DNA of 64,000 nucleotides from Nesterenkonia pannonica (GCF_019575955.1 NZ_CP080575.1:2294001-2358000), one strand, 5' to 3'; counted from the stretch's first letter, positions 43,724 to 54,665 are shown. Made by a program: numbers and translations. Notes: generated by a model from the letters alone, not told the origin.

Positions 43724-44709
43724 TCACATGCTCGGCGTGAAGTCATCCGCATTGCTTCGATCGATCAGCTCACCTTCGACCTCGACGAAGCTCTCCTCAG
43801 GCAGGAGCCGTCCTCGTGATACTCCTCAATGTCTGCGAGCACGAGGTCGACGACGCTGAACCAGTCCTGCTGAACCGATGCGTAGAACGGCCCCTCGTCC
43901 CTGATCTCCTCGACCGCCACGCCGAGTGCGTCGATGCCGGTCACGTAGATGTCGTCCCGTCCTGCCTCATCGATCGCCTGAGCGGCACCGAGGGCAGCGT
44001 GGTCCCAGCCGACCCACACCCCATCAAGTCCGTCCGGGTTCGCCTGAAGGTGGTCCGTGACGACCTTCAGCGCCTCCTCCTGCGAGGTCCCCGGGTTCAG
44101 AACCTGTCTCATCTGTCCCCCTGCGATGTCCGCACCGGCCTCTTCGAGCATGTCCACCGCGATGTTGCTCCGAGTCATGATGCCGACATGCGGGTCGTGG
44201 CCGATGACCATGACGTCCTTGCCCTCCAGGCCGCCCATCGCCTCTTCGAGGGCACCCACTGTGAGCTCCGCGAGCTGGGTCTGGTCGAAGGTCACGTCCA
44301 CCACGAAGTCTTCGTTGGGCTCCACTCCCCGTCGATGGAGAAGATCGGGATGTCTGCCTGCTCAGCTGCTGTGACCAGCGGGGCGATCTGTCGGGGTCGG
44401 GAACCCGGCGAGAATCACATCCGCCCCTGGGTGATGGCGGACTGGATGTCGGAGTTGATCTTGTCGTAGTCGAAGTCGCTGGTGTAGAGTGACGTCCCAG
44501 CCCCGCTCCTCGCCCTCGTCGACGAAGTGGTCGAGGGTGAGCTTGCCTGCCGGCGTTCCATAGCCGGCGGTGAAGGCAGCGACCTTGAGCTCCTCGCCCT
44601 CGCCTCCGCCGTCGGCGCTGCCTTCGGCATCGGCCCCGGCTGAGCATCCGCTCAGCGCCAGCATCCCCACAGCGGTGAAACCGACAATGGCTTTGAAATC
44701 AGCACGCAT
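43724..44709 (-). CDS. Sugar ABC transporter substrate-binding lipoprotein (RbsB type)
   Basis: A periplasmic-binding-protein-like lipoprotein of about 328 residues. The signal peptide ends in MLALSGCSAG (lipobox). Mature motifs are KVAAFTAGYGTPAGKLTLDHF, YDKINSDIQSAITQGADVILAGFPD, IPIFSIDGGVE and GLDGVWVGWDHAALGAAQAI, as in type I sugar-binding proteins. Frame changes lie near 44490, 44430, 44400-44340 and 43800; the C-terminus restores to NADDFTPSM. The substrate is unknown. Confidence 0.86.
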
Positions 44710-44786
44710 TTTTTTCTCCTTAGATTGGTGCCACGACGCTGTGGCCTTGGAACTGCTGCTTATAGGTTCTTCGTGCGGTGTGCGGT

Positions 44787-45771
44787 CTAGCGGTTTCGTG
44801 ATTTGAAGGACGACATCAGGACGGCGCCGACGATGATCACTCCAGTGAGGACCTGCTGCGCGTAGGTGTTGACGCCTTCGATGTTCAGCCCGTTCTGAAG
44901 CACTCCGATGATTCCTACGCCCACGAGAGTGCCGCCGATGTTCGCTTGGCCTGATTTCAGGACGGTCATGCCGAGGAACGCCGCTGCGATGGCGAACATC
45001 ATGTAATCGTTGGCGCTGGTGGCGCTCGCGCTGGACAGCTTACTGACGAGGATGATGCCGCCTATGGCAGAGACGAGACCTGACACGGAGAAGGCAAGCA
45101 GCGTGTTCAGGCGCACGTTCACGCCGGAGAGGCGCGCCACCTCACCATTGCCTCCGACGGCGTACCACTGGCGGCCGATCGTGGTGAATCGCAGTACGAC
45201 CCAGATGATGAGCGCCACGGCAGCCGCGAAGAGCACCGGCATCGGAAGACCCATGACTCGTGCCTGTCCGATGACGTGGAACGAGTCGGGCATCCCGTAG
45301 AGGGTCGTACCGTCCGTCACGATGAAGGCGAGCCCTCCGACGGTCGTCATCGTCGCCAACGTGGCGACAATCGCGGAGATCTTCAGGTAGGCGACGAGGA
45401 TCCCGTTGACGATTCCCACCAGCGCGCCCACGATGAGTAGTAGGCGACGATGGCTGCCGGTATGGGTGTGCCGCCGATCATCAGCGCTGAGGAGGTCGCG
45501 CCTGCCAGCGTCGCGGTGGTCCCCACTGAAAGGTCGATGTACCCAGTGACCATGACCACGGTCTGCGCCGCAGCAATGATCGTCAGAATGGCCACCTGGG
45601 CGAGCACATTCGTGAGGTTTCCGACGCTCAGGAATGCACCGGGGTTCAGGGTGCCGAAGACGACGATCAGACCGAGGAAGGCGATTACGGTCCCTCCTGC
45701 CACAGCATCTGGGTCACAGGAGTCTTGTGCTCGATGTCGACTTTCTTGGGTGCGGTTTCCGTCTGAGTCAT
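44787..45771 (-). CDS. Sugar ABC transporter permease (RbsC type)
   Basis: A BPD_transp_2 permease of about 328 residues with around ten helices. It starts MTQTETAPKKVDIEHKTP, then has NLTNVLAQVAILTIIAAAQTVVMVTGYIDLSVG and ends with IEGVNTYAQQVLTGVIIVGAVL. A frame change lies near 45440. GCTTAC at 45038-45043 gives Ser-Lys where GCCGGC gives the expected Ser-Arg-Leu-Ser-Ser-Ala. It directly follows the ATPase gene. Confidence 0.88.
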
Positions 45772-45772
45772 C

Positions 45773-47293
45773 TCAGGCGTCCCTTCCGTAGCAGTAGGAG
45801 AGAAGCATTTCTTCGTCGGCACCCGTGGCAGACACTTCCCCGGATACACGTCCCTCATGCATGATGAGGATCCGATCGGACAGGCCGATGAGTTCGGGCA
45901 GCTCGGAGCTGACAGTGATGATCGTCGTGCCGTTCGCTGCGAGGGCCCGGATGAGCCGATAGATCTCGGCCTTGGTGCCGACGTCGATGCCGCGCGTCGG
46001 CTCGTCGAGCAGCAGAACCTTCGGACTGCGGGCGAGCATCTTGGCCAGCACGACCTTCTGCTGATTCCCTCCGGAGAGCAGACCGACCTCCTGCCGGGGC
46101 CGCGCGCCTTGATCCGCAGGTCGGCGATGCTCTTGCGTGCCAGCTCAGTGATGGCTTTGGCCGAGACCCAGCCCCTGCGCTGACCTTGGAGAGGTTCGCC
46201 ATCGCGACGTTGTTCTCGATCGTGTCGCCCAGCGAGACCCCCTGGGAGCGTCGCTCCTCGGGAACCAGAGCGATGCTTAAGCGCGCAGCGAGCGGTCGAC
46301 GCCGCCGCCCCGGCGAGTGTGGACCCATCGACGGTGATCGTGCCGGCCGTTCGCTTCTGGTCTCCGGCCAGGAGTCGCATCACTTCGCTGCGCCCGGAGT
46401 AAGCGAGGCCCCGATGCCCACCACTTCGCCTGCATGCGCGGAGAAGCTCAGGTCCCGGACCTTGTTCCCGGACAGCGCCTCAACGCTGAGAACCACTCTG
46501 TCCGTCGCGGTGCCTCGATCGGGAACATGCTGTCGGGGATCCCCCACCATCGTGCTGATGACTTCGTCGATGGTGACGTCTTCGACGTCTTTGGTCATGA
46601 TGGTTTGGCCGTTGCGCATGATCGTGACCCGATCGCACAGCTGGAACACCTCTTCGAGGCGGTGCGAGACGTAGACGATCCCGACCCCTTCGTCGCGGAG
46701 TCCGCGCAGCACTGCGAAGAGGTCCTGGATCTCCGTGTCGGTCAGCGCCGCAGTCGGCTCGTCAAGAATGAGCACCCGCGCATTGGAGGCCAGGGCGCGT
46801 GCCACCGAGACCATGGTCTGCTGAACGGGAGAGAGGCTCCCGGCCAGCCGACGGAGCGGAATATTCCCCTGGTTCAGGCGATCCAGGTAGTGGCGGGCTT
46901 GGCGATGCATGGCGCGCCAGCTCACAATCCCTCCTGAGCTGGGGTGCGCTCGCCGAGCAGAATGTTCTCCGCCACGCTGATCGTGGGAATGATGGAGGTC
47001 TCCTGGTAGAGAGCCACCACGCCTGCACGCTGCGCGTCGCGAACTGTGCGGATCTCCAGGGGCTCTGCGTCGCGCTCCAGAGAACCCTGATCCGGCTGGT
47101 GGACTCCCGTCAGAACTTTGATGAGCGTGGATTTTCCAGCCCCGTTCTCTCCCAGAAGGGCATGGATCTCACCCTCTCGGACATCGAGCCTGGCGCCGCT
47201 GAGGGCCGCCACGCCGTCGAAGTGCTTGTGAATGTCGTGAGCTCGCAGGGCAAGTAAGCTGTCCTGGTCCTCCTGGACCATCACGGCGCTCAT
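45773..47293 (-). CDS. Sugar ABC transporter ATPase with two NBDs (RbsA type)
   Basis: A two-domain ATPase of about 505 residues. Domain 1: IHKHFDGVAALSGARLDV, Walker A GENGAGKST, signature LSPVQQTMVSVARAL, Walker B VLILDEPTAALT. Domain 2: LVPEERRSQG, signature LSGGNQQKVVLAKML and Walker B VLLLDEPTRGIDVGTKAE. Lesions at 47255, 46399 and 46275-46282 all restore conserved residues, for example GLAGSGRSEVMR and LRAGIALVPE. Frame changes lie near 46920, 46420, 46325, 46175 and 46100. The gene overlaps the medium-chain dehydrogenase stop by a few bases. Confidence 0.89.
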
Positions 47294-48415
47294 GCTTCGT
47301 CCGCCGCTCGGCTGCAGCGGATGACGACCTTGGGGTGGAGTCCGCTGAGGTGTGTTTCGAAGGCAGCAGCCGCGTCCTCCAGATCGAAGACCGACTGCAG
47401 GAAGGGTTCGAGATCCAGCTCATCGAGAAGCCGCAGCGCACGGGGAAACGTATAGGGGCTCACAAATACGCCCGTGAGCGTCAGCTCCTTCCGATAGAGA
47501 TAGGTCGAGAGGTTCAGCGGCAGGTCGTAGTCCTCCGGGTACATGGCGCCGTAGACGATGGTCCCGCCGGGCACTGCGATGTCCAGCAGTCCCGCCGCCG
47601 CGTGCCGAGACCCGGAGGCGTCGACGACGATGTCGAAGCCCTCTCCGTCGGTGATCTCATGGGCTCGTTCAGCCAGAGACTCCGTGGTCGGGTCGACGAC
47701 ATGCCGCGCCCCGAACTCTTGGGCGAGCAGGCGGCGCTCCGCGATCGGCTCGATCATGGTCAGCGACGTCGCCCCGAAGCGCTCCATCACCTGCAGCGTC
47801 AGCTGGCCGATGGGTCCGCCCCGCAGATGGCGACGCGGTCTCCCGCGCGAACTCGGGTCTTGTCGGCGATGCGCACAGCGACGGAGGTGGGCTCCAGCAG
47901 GCAGCCTTTGAGGAGTGAGACGCTCTCCGGCAGACGATGGACCTGAGACTCGTGCCAGACGATGGACCGGGCCATGCCGGGCCGGTTGGAGTCGAAGAGC
48001 CGCTCGCAGAACTGCTGGCGTCCGTCTCGGCAGGGGGAGCATGCCCCGCAGAAGCGGACGAAGTTTCCTGAGACGCGGTCTCCGACGTCTATGTCGGAAC
48101 GGCTGACGTGGGGCCGACCTCTGCGACCACGCCGGAGATCTCATGCCCCAGGCCGATGGGCACGTCGGTGCCGAAGAAGCCCTCGGCAAGGTGCGGGTCG
48201 GAGCCGCAGATCGCCGCGTATGCCACATCGATGCGGACGTCCTCAGGGCCTAGGGCGTCTGCGGGCAGCTCGACGACCCCGATCTCACCGCGGTCCTCCG
48301 GGTGGAGTGCCGTCAGGCTGCCGATCTTGGTGACCGCCACGGTCGGCACTCCGCCGGACGCACTGGTCTCAGGTGAAGCGGGGTCGGTGCTCGTCATGGA
48401 GTTCACGCCGCTCAT
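47290..48415 (-). CDS. Zinc-dependent medium-chain dehydrogenase (sorbitol/threonine type)
   Basis: An alcohol dehydrogenase of about 373 residues: AAICGSDPHLAEGFFG (catalytic Cys), GLGHEISGVV, structural zinc cysteines in CGACSPCRDGRQQFC, and the NAD-binding GAGPIGQLTLQV. The C-terminal half has DASGSRHAAAGLLDIAVPGGTIVYG. Frame changes lie near 48105, 48020 and 47820. Its start overlaps the transketolase stop (ATGA), so it is coupled to sugar metabolism and probably oxidises a polyol. Confidence 0.87.
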
Positions 48416-49392
48416 TCCTTCTCTCCCACGATCGCAGCAGCAGCCTCAACGGTGGCCCTGAGCCCGTATCCGTGCTTGTCCCGCAGCTCGTCGGCTTCGC
48501 CGAATCCTGCGAAGACCTGGGGATGCCCAATCGCCGGAAGCCGTCCAGGCGGATCTGCCGGTCGGCAAGGACCTCCGAGATCTGGGAGGCCAGCCCGCCG
48601 TAGGCGAGGTGATCCTCCACGACGACGAAGCGGCCCGTCTCCTCCGCGCAGCGGACGATCAGATCCTCATCGACAGGCTTGAGGGTGAACATGTCCACCA
48701 CACGGGCGCTGATGCCGTGGTCTGCGGCGAGCACGTCGGCAGCTTCGAGAGCCTGCGCGACGGTCTCCCCGTGGGCGAAGATGGTCAGATCCTCACCCTC
48801 ACGAGCCGTGATGCCCTTCCCGATCTCGATGTCGACGGACCCGGGCTCGTAGATGACCTTGTCCTTCTTGCCGACGGCAAGACGAATGTAGAGGGCCCCG
48901 ACATGGACATCGACTGTCGCAGAACCTCGCCGACCATCAGAGGGTCGCCGATCGAGGTGACGGTCATGTTGACGAGGCTCGTCATGAGTCCAAGGTCTTC
49001 GACGGCGTAGTGGGTGGATCCCCGTTGCCGACGAGTCCGCCGTGGGTGCCCACGATTTTGACGGGAAGATTGGGGTAGCAGATGTCTGAGCGCACCTGCT
49101 CGAGGGCCCGCATGCTCAGAAAGGGCAGCATGCCGGAGACCACGGGGATGTTGCTCTCGTTGGCGAGGCCTGCTGCGATGCCGACGCACGCCTGCTCTGA
49201 CAGTCCGACATCCACAAAACGGTCAGGGTGTGCGTCACGGAACTCTTTGAGGGTGGCCCCGATGTCCGGCGTCAGGACCCACAGGTTGTCGTTCGCGTCG
49301 CCGATCTCTTTCAGGGTCTGACCGATCACGGTGCGAGAGGACAGCATCTCGCCGAATGTGAATGATGCTTCCTGCTGTGTGGTGACACTCAT
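48412..49392 (-). CDS. Transketolase-like C-terminal subunit
   Basis: The pyrimidine-binding/C-terminal half of a split transketolase, about 327 residues. Motifs are DIGATLKEFRDAHPDRFVDVGLSEQACVGIAAGLA (catalytic Glu in the SEQ segment), GTHGGLVGNG, THYAVEDLG and the transketolase_C domain ARVVDMFTLKPVDEDLI. Frame changes lie near 49020, 48900 and 48525. It starts within the stop region of the N-terminal subunit gene. Such split transketolases are frequent in sugar-catabolic operons. Confidence 0.88.
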
Positions 49393-50258
49393 GATCGAGC
49401 CGCCTTTCGACCTTCAGCCAGTGAGGACAATGCGCGCTGCAAATCTTTCTCGTTGAGTGATCCCGCATGCCACCCCAGATTTCTTTCCATAAAATCAACG
49501 CCTTTTCCTTTGATGGTGTCACAAATAACAACGGTCGGCACCGATGACTTGGGATCCGGCAGTGAGTCGAATGCCGTCACCAGTTCGGCCATATTGTGGC
49601 CATCCACTTCGATCACGTTCCAACCGAATGCTCGCCATTTGTCGGGATAGGGCTCCAATCGGACGCGCTCCTCGGAGAAGCTGGTCATGAGCTGGCGGTT
49701 CCGATCGATGAAGGCGACGAGATTGCCCAGGTCGTTGCTGTGCGCCGCCAGGGCGGACTCCCACACTGACCCCTCGCCGGTCTCTCCGTCCCCCATCAGG
49801 GTGAAGACTCGGTGGTCCATGCCGTTGCGCCGCGCATGCAGCGCCATGCCGGTGGCGAGCGGCAGACCGTGGCCGAGCGAACCGGTCGAGACCTCAACGC
49901 CCGGCAGCTGCACCTTGCACGGGTGCATCCCGTAGGCCGAGTCAAGACGTCCATAGGTGCGGACGATGTCGTCATACTCGAAGAATCCGCGCATGGCCAT
50001 TGCGATGTACATGCACACCGCAGCGTGACCCTTGCTGAGCACAAAGCGATCCCGCTCCGGATTCCAGAGATCATCGGGATCAACATGCATTCCGTATTCG
50101 AAAAGCAGGGTGAAGATATCGGCGGAGGAGAGATCCCCACCTATGTGCACGGCGCCGTCGTATTCACCACATAGAAGAAGGAGCTTTTCGCGCAGTTCGT
50201 ACGAAAGGTCCTCCAACTCGGCGACACTGGCCTCCGGCCGCGTGATCGTTTTAGGCAT
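49389..50258 (-). CDS. Transketolase-like N-terminal subunit
   Basis: The 289-residue protein is in one frame and carries the thiamine-diphosphate half. Key motifs are RFVLSKGHAAVCMYIAM, GSLGHGLPLATGMAL, and the metal/ThDP motif GDGETGEGSVWESALAA, ending with NRNRQ-like IDRNRQLMTSFSE and DGHNMAELVTAF. It is the first gene of the minus-strand ketose/polyol operon. The acceptor and donor are unknown; a non-standard ketose phosphate is possible since no kinase was found nearby. Confidence 0.92.
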   Translation of the reverse strand: MPKTITRPEASVAELEDLSYELREKLLLLCGEYDGAVHIGGDLSSADIFTLLFEYGMHVDPDDLWNPERDRFVLSKGHAAVCMYIAMAMRGFFEYDDIVRTYGRLDSAYGMHPCKVQLPGVEVSTGSLGHGLPLATGMALHARRNGMDHRVFTLMGDGETGEGSVWESALAAHSNDLGNLVAFIDRNRQLMTSFSEERVRLEPYPDKWRAFGWNVIEVDGHNMAELVTAFDSLPDPKSSVPTVVICDTIKGKGVDFMERNLGWHAGSLNEKDLQRALSSLAEGRKAARS

Positions 50259-50303
50259 CTGATCCTCCAGTGAACTTGCGTCATTTCGGCTACTTTGACG
50301 AAA

Positions 50304-50319
50304 TGTGATCTATGTCACC
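50304..50319. promoter_or_regulatory. Crp/GlxR-like operator (one mismatch, central TA)
   Basis: TGTGATCTATGTCACC has the GlxR-type central TA and one terminal mismatch. It lies 46 bases upstream of the transketolase N-subunit start. Confidence 0.55.
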
Positions 50320-50553
50320 TGGAACTATAGGCTCGCCCCCAGGGCTGTAAAGAGCTGTTTGCTCAATCTTGCGATAAGTGGTCGCGTCAGGGCCGTGACC
50401 GGCAGCTGCGGCTTGCTTCGGCCGTTCGCACGGCCCGCGAGCGGCCAGCCCCCGGACAGCCGTAAGGCTTAGGGGCACGGGAGCGGAGCGGCACGCAACA
50501 GCGCCCACAGCCCGGATCCCTGCATGGCCCCGCACAAACCCTTGACACACCCA

Positions 50554-50573
50554 CAAAGTGTTGCTTCACTTTG
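50554..50573. promoter_or_regulatory. Inverted repeat over the putative aldehyde dehydrogenase promoter
   Basis: CAAAGTG-TTGCTT-CACTTTG has perfect 7-base arms. It begins 6 bases after a TTGACA box and would cover the spacer and -10 region, as expected for a repressor. Confidence 0.5.
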
Positions 50574-50577
50574 CCAC

Positions 50578-50593
50578 AGTGACCTAGCTCACA
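50578..50593. promoter_or_regulatory. Crp/GlxR-like operator (one mismatch, central TA)
   Basis: AGTGACCTAGCTCACA, read on the minus strand as TGTGAGCTAGGTCACT, fits the GlxR pattern with central TA and one mismatch. It lies about 110 bases upstream of the aldehyde dehydrogenase start. Confidence 0.55.
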
Positions 50594-50704
50594 TTTGAGC
50601 ATTATGCTCGAGGAGCGAGGTCATCGGCTGCTCAGAGCAACTCTCTGACGTTCGAGAGACTTCACGGCACGCCCACAAACCGCACGCATTCACTGGGAGA
50701 GATC

Positions 50705-52187
50705 ATGACGGACACCACCACGCCGTTGCAGCACACGGATCAGCAGACGCCGACGAGGACACCGCTGTTCTACGGAGGCCGAGAGCACCACACCGATCAG
50801 ACGCTGCGCATCACAAACCCTGCCAACCCATCCCAGGTGGTGGGTGAGGCGGCCGCGGCCAGCCGTGACCAGGCGCTGGAAGCCGTAGGCGCTGCCAAGA
50901 AAGCCTTCCTGCCTGGGCCGCTCTGACCGGTGCGGAGCGCGCTCAGCAGCTGACGCAGGCTGCTGGCGCCATTATGGAGAACTCAGAGCAGGAAGCCGGG
51001 ATCCTGTCCCGCGAGAATGGGAAGGTCGTCGGCGAGTCAACATTCGACCTCATGGGACTCGCGAAGCGCTTCGAGCTCGCCTGCGGATTGGCCGAGGAGG
51101 TCGATGCGGTCGAGGTCCTGCCGGGACCGCCCACCGAGGTGCACGTCTCTCACAAGCCCATGGGAGTCGTGACCATCATCGTGCCCTTCAACTGGTAAGC
51201 TGCCATTCTCGGCGCGTCACTGCCATACGCTCTGATGGCGGGAAACACCGTTGTGGTCAAGCCGCCGCCGTCCTGCCCGTTGGCGACCACGCGGGCGGTG
51301 CAGCGCATCGCTGAGCAGCTTCCACCGGGTGTTCTCAACGTCGTCACCGGCGAAGATGCGGAGATTGGTGAGGCCTTGGTGTCCCACGAAGACGTCGCCA
51401 AGGTCTGCTTCACCGGTTCGGTCAATGGCGGGAAGCGCATCATGACCATGGCCGCGCAGACCCTCACGAATGTGACCCTGGAGCTCGGCGGCAACGATGG
51501 AGTGCTGATCCTCGAGGACGCACAGTTCAACGAGCAGAACATGGACCTGCTCTTCATGGGCATCTTCGGCACGACCGGCCAGGTGTGCATGAACGCCAAA
51601 CGAATCTACGTCCACTCCTCCAAGAAGGAGGAGCTCGTCGCGGAGCTCACCAAACGGCTCGAGCAGGTGCAGCTCGGACCCGCATCAGACTCTTCCACCA
51701 CGATGGGCCCGTTCCACCAGAAGGCCCAGCTGGAGTTCGTCCAGACCCTGGTGAAGGAGGCCAAGGACTCCGGCGCTGACGTCCGGGAGTTCGGGAGCTG
51801 CCCGGCGGCGAATGGGCGGACGGGAACTTCATGCGTCCTTCCCTCGTTCTGGACCCCGATCCGAACCTGCGCGTCGTCACCGAGGAGCAGTTCGGTCCGA
51901 CTATCCCCATCATCACCTTCGAGGATGTCGAGGACGGCATCCGCATGATCAACGACACCGAGTACGGACTCTGCAATTCGGTATGGACGGCCGACGAGGC
52001 GACCGCCCACTCCGTGGGGACCCGGCTGCAGTCCGGCTACGTCTTCCACAATACGCACGGGTAAGCCCTGCTCGATCAGCGTGCCCCGTTCGGCGGCATC
52101 AAGCAGTCCGGCATCGGGCGTGAGATGGGAACCATCGGCCTCCGCGAGTTCCAGGAGCCTCATGCACTGGGCGTCCTGAAGGGCTGA
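50705..52187 (+). CDS. NAD(P)-dependent aldehyde dehydrogenase
   Basis: An ALDH-superfamily enzyme of about 494 residues. The Rossmann and catalytic motifs are PFNWPAAILGASLPYALMAGN, VTLELGGND (general base Glu) and GTTGQVCMNAKRIY (nucleophile Cys), with EEQFGPTIPI and PFGGIKQSG near the end. Frame changes lie near 50910 and 51800. Two in-frame TAA codons (51195-51200 and 52061-52066) occupy the Pro codons of NWPAA and HGPALLD. GCCGGC restores both residues without changing length, which is the clearest evidence for the lesion. Its substrate could be a glycolaldehyde- or aromatic-type aldehyde. Confidence 0.92.
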
Positions 52188-52239
52188 CCGTCGTCCCCGT
52201 GTCCTGCGGACTCGGGAACGCTTCCCCATCAGCATGATT

Positions 52240-52274
52240 CGGCCCCCAAGCGAGGATGTCCTCGCTTGGGGCCG
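52240..52274. terminator. Bidirectional hairpin terminator
   Basis: GGCCCCCAAGCGAGGA pairs with TCCTCGCTTGGGGCC around a 2-base loop, between the ends of the plus-strand aldehyde dehydrogenase and the minus-strand ABC permease. Confidence 0.85.
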
Positions 52275-52300
52275 ATCTGATGCTGTGCATCCGAAGATGC

Positions 52301-53107
52301 TCAGCTGGTGCAGCTAAGCGCCCGCAGCGACTGGTCGCCCGTCCCGGAAGCGCCGCGCTGCCATGGGAGCAGAACAGGCTCGAGCACCCGGAAGAGCAGA
52401 TTGATCAGCAGCCCGAGCAGGCCCGTCAGCACAAGACCGGCGTACATCTCATCGACCGCGAACTGCTGGTAGGCCCGGCGAATCATCGCCCCGATGCCCG
52501 TCTCGGCGCCTACGAACTCCGCAGCGATCAGGGTGATCAGGCACGTCGCCATTCCGAGCCGCAGTCCGTTGAACAGCGGTCCCGATATGGCTGGGAACAG
52601 GAGCTTCGTGACGTACTTCCAGCCGGTCGCTCCGAAGTTGCGTCCTGCTTCGATGATCTCGCTGTCGATGCTCCGCACACTGCTGCGCGTACTGATGATG
52701 ATCTGGAAGAACGCGGTGGCGAACGCAGTCATGATGTACGCGATCTCGCCGCGGCCGACGATGATGATGAAGAGCGGCAGCAGGGCAATCTTCGGCAGCG
52801 GGTAGAGCGTGTCGGTGACAGGTCGGATGAGCAGCTCGAAGGTGCGCCACACGCCCGACGCGATGCCGATCGCAACGCCCAGCACCGCAGCAATCGCAAA
52901 CGAGATCAGCAGACGCTGGATCGTAATGGCGATGTCTCCGCCCAAGCGTCCGTCGGTCAGCTGCGCGATGATCGTCATGACGACCTCACTCAGCGGGACG
53001 AAGAAGCGCTGGTCGAGTACGCCCAGCCTGGTCAGGACCTCCCAGAGCAGGACAATGGCAACAGGAGTCGTCCACGTATGCAGCCCTCGCAGAACTGTGG
53101 GACTCAT
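52301..53107 (-). CDS. ABC transporter permease (SsuC/TauC type)
   Basis: A permease of about 268 residues with six helices, starting MSPTVLRGLHTWTTPVAIVLLWEVLTRLG. The EAA loop is IIEAGRNFGATGWKYVTKLLFPA. The last helix region is AVDEMYAGLVLTGLLGLLINLLFRVLEP. It is intact. Its start overlaps the stop of the second permease. It belongs to a taurine/nitrate/sulfonate-type importer with two permeases. Confidence 0.9.
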   Translation of the reverse strand: MSPTVLRGLHTWTTPVAIVLLWEVLTRLGVLDQRFFVPLSEVVMTIIAQLTDGRLGGDIAITIQRLLISFAIAAVLGVAIGIASGVWRTFELLIRPVTDTLYPLPKIALLPLFIIIVGRGEIAYIMTAFATAFFQIIISTRSSVRSIDSEIIEAGRNFGATGWKYVTKLLFPAISGPLFNGLRLGMATCLITLIAAEFVGAETGIGAMIRRAYQQFAVDEMYAGLVLTGLLGLLINLLFRVLEPVLLPWQRGASGTGDQSLRALSCTS

Positions 53108-53887
53108 GATGCGCTCCTCTCCTCGGCCCGCCACGGCAGGATCTTGTTGGCGATCTCATCGAACCCGACCGTCGCCAGCAGGCCGAGCACAGCGATGCAG
53201 GCCAGGGCGACGTACATATCGGTGACGCGCAGAATCTGCCAGTTCTCCCACAGGAAGTTGCCCAGCCCCGACGACGCACCGATCATCTCGATCGCAATCA
53301 CGGCGATGAGCCCGAAGCCCAGTGAGATGCGGATGCCCGTGACGATCGACGGCAGCGCACCCGGAACGAAGACCCAGAAGAAGCGCTTCGCTCCGCGGCA
53401 GTCGTAGTTGTCGGCCACTTCGATCAGCGTCCTGCTGATGCTGTGCACCCTGCGACGGTGTACAGCATCATCACGATGAGCGGTGTCACGAGCGCGGTCA
53501 GCAGGACCGCTGTCTCGGTACGGCCCAGAATGAATGTGAGAAACGGGAAGAACAGCACACCCGGAATCGGATAGACGAAGGCGAGCACGGTGCTGATTCC
53601 GCGCTCCGTCCACTGTGAAGCCGTGATCGCGATGCCGAGACTGACGCCGATCAGCACAGCCAGCACGATCGTCACGATGAGACGGAAGACCGTCATCAGA
53701 AGATCGCCGCCCAGGCCGCTTTCCATGTCGACGATGATCGACGCACCCGCAGCGATCTGCGTCGGCGGCGGAAGAACGTCACCGGGATCACTCCAGCGCG
53801 GGACAGGAGCTCCCAGGCTGTCAGCAGAGCCAGTGGGCCTACGACGAGTGCCCACCGCTCGCGGAGAAAGCGTCCGATCACGCTCAT
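53104..53887 (-). CDS. ABC transporter permease (SsuC/TauC type), second copy
   Basis: The protein restores to about 261 residues. It begins MSVIGRFLRERWALVVGPLALLTAWELLSRAG, continues after a frame change near 53780 with PPPTQIAAGASIIVDMESGLGGDLLMTV, and has an EAA loop VADNYDCRGAKRFFWVFVPGALPS after a frame change near 53450. It is homologous to the downstream permease, so the channel is probably a heterodimer. Start and stop overlap the ATPase and first permease genes. Confidence 0.86.
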
Positions 53888-54665
53888 TGGTCCCCGCCAG
53901 CCATCGCTGCCTGCACCTCGTCGCGCAGGTGATTCCAGATGTCCTGGGACAGCTTCGCAAACTCCTGTGTGCCGCGAAGCTCGGGCCCGCGATCGAGAGG
54001 GAAGTCGAGGTCGATGACTTCGCTGATCCGGCCTGGGCGCGCAGACATCAGCATCACCCGGTCGGACAGGAACACGGCCTCATCGATGGCATGGGTGATG
54101 TACATCACCGTAGGCCGGGACTCCTGCCGCAGTTCCAGTATCTGCTCCTGCAGAAGTGTGCGCGTCTGCGCGTCGAGCGCCCCGAGGGCTCATCCATCAG
54201 CAGGATCTCGGCATCCTGCGCAAGTGCGCGAGCGATGCCCACGCGCTGCTTCATGCCGCCCGAGAGCTGGTGCGGGTAGAAGTCGCCGAAACGGGCGAGC
54301 CCCATTCTCGCCAGCTGCGTCTGAGCGATCTCTGCCGCCTCCTTCTTCGGCACGTCACGGTTGCGCGGCCCGAAGGCCACATTGTCCCGCACCGACAGCC
54401 ACGGGAACAGCGCGTGCTCCTGGAACACCATGGCCGTCTTCGGGCGGCCCGGCTTCGACTGTCGAATCTCCACCGTTCCGGACGTCGGATGATGGAGGCC
54501 CGCGACGAGCCTCAGCAGCGTCGACTTGCCGCACCCTGACGGTCCGACGACTGCGACGAACTCCGACTCGCCGATGTCCAGCGACACGTCCTCGAGGGCA
54601 GTCACCTCCTCCGCACTCGAAAACCGCTTCGTCACGTCTCTGAGTCTTACTTTCGGGTCGCTCAT
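53884..54665 (-). CDS. ABC transporter ATP-binding protein (SsuB/TauB type)
   Basis: An ATPase of about 260 residues: Walker A GPSGCGKSTLLRLVAGL, Q-loop MVFQEHALFPWLSV, signature LSGGMKQRVGIARAL, Walker B ILLMDEP followed after a frame change near 54185 by LGALDAQTR, and the switch His in YITHAIDEAV. All these are typical of the taurine/sulfonate/nitrate branch. It lies 17 bases downstream of the binding-protein gene. Confidence 0.9.

Larger units (their letters stand above)
50259..50704. other. Divergent control region, transketolase vs aldehyde dehydrogenase
   Basis: A 446-base gap between divergent operons with two Crp/GlxR-like sites (50304 and 50578), a CAAAGTG/CACTTTG inverted repeat (50554-50573), and a TTGACA box at 50542 that could be a -35 element reading to the right. 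The middle part is GC-rich without a supported gene. Confidence 0.6.

Noticed and set aside
51195-52066. TAA stops in conserved genes as programmed recoding or a stop-codon reassignment
   Set aside because: The stops always occur within a fixed TAAGC context, replace Pro, Gly, Ala or Arg codons without a common amino acid, and often add one or two bases that shift the frame. GCCGGC explains all cases; recoding does not.
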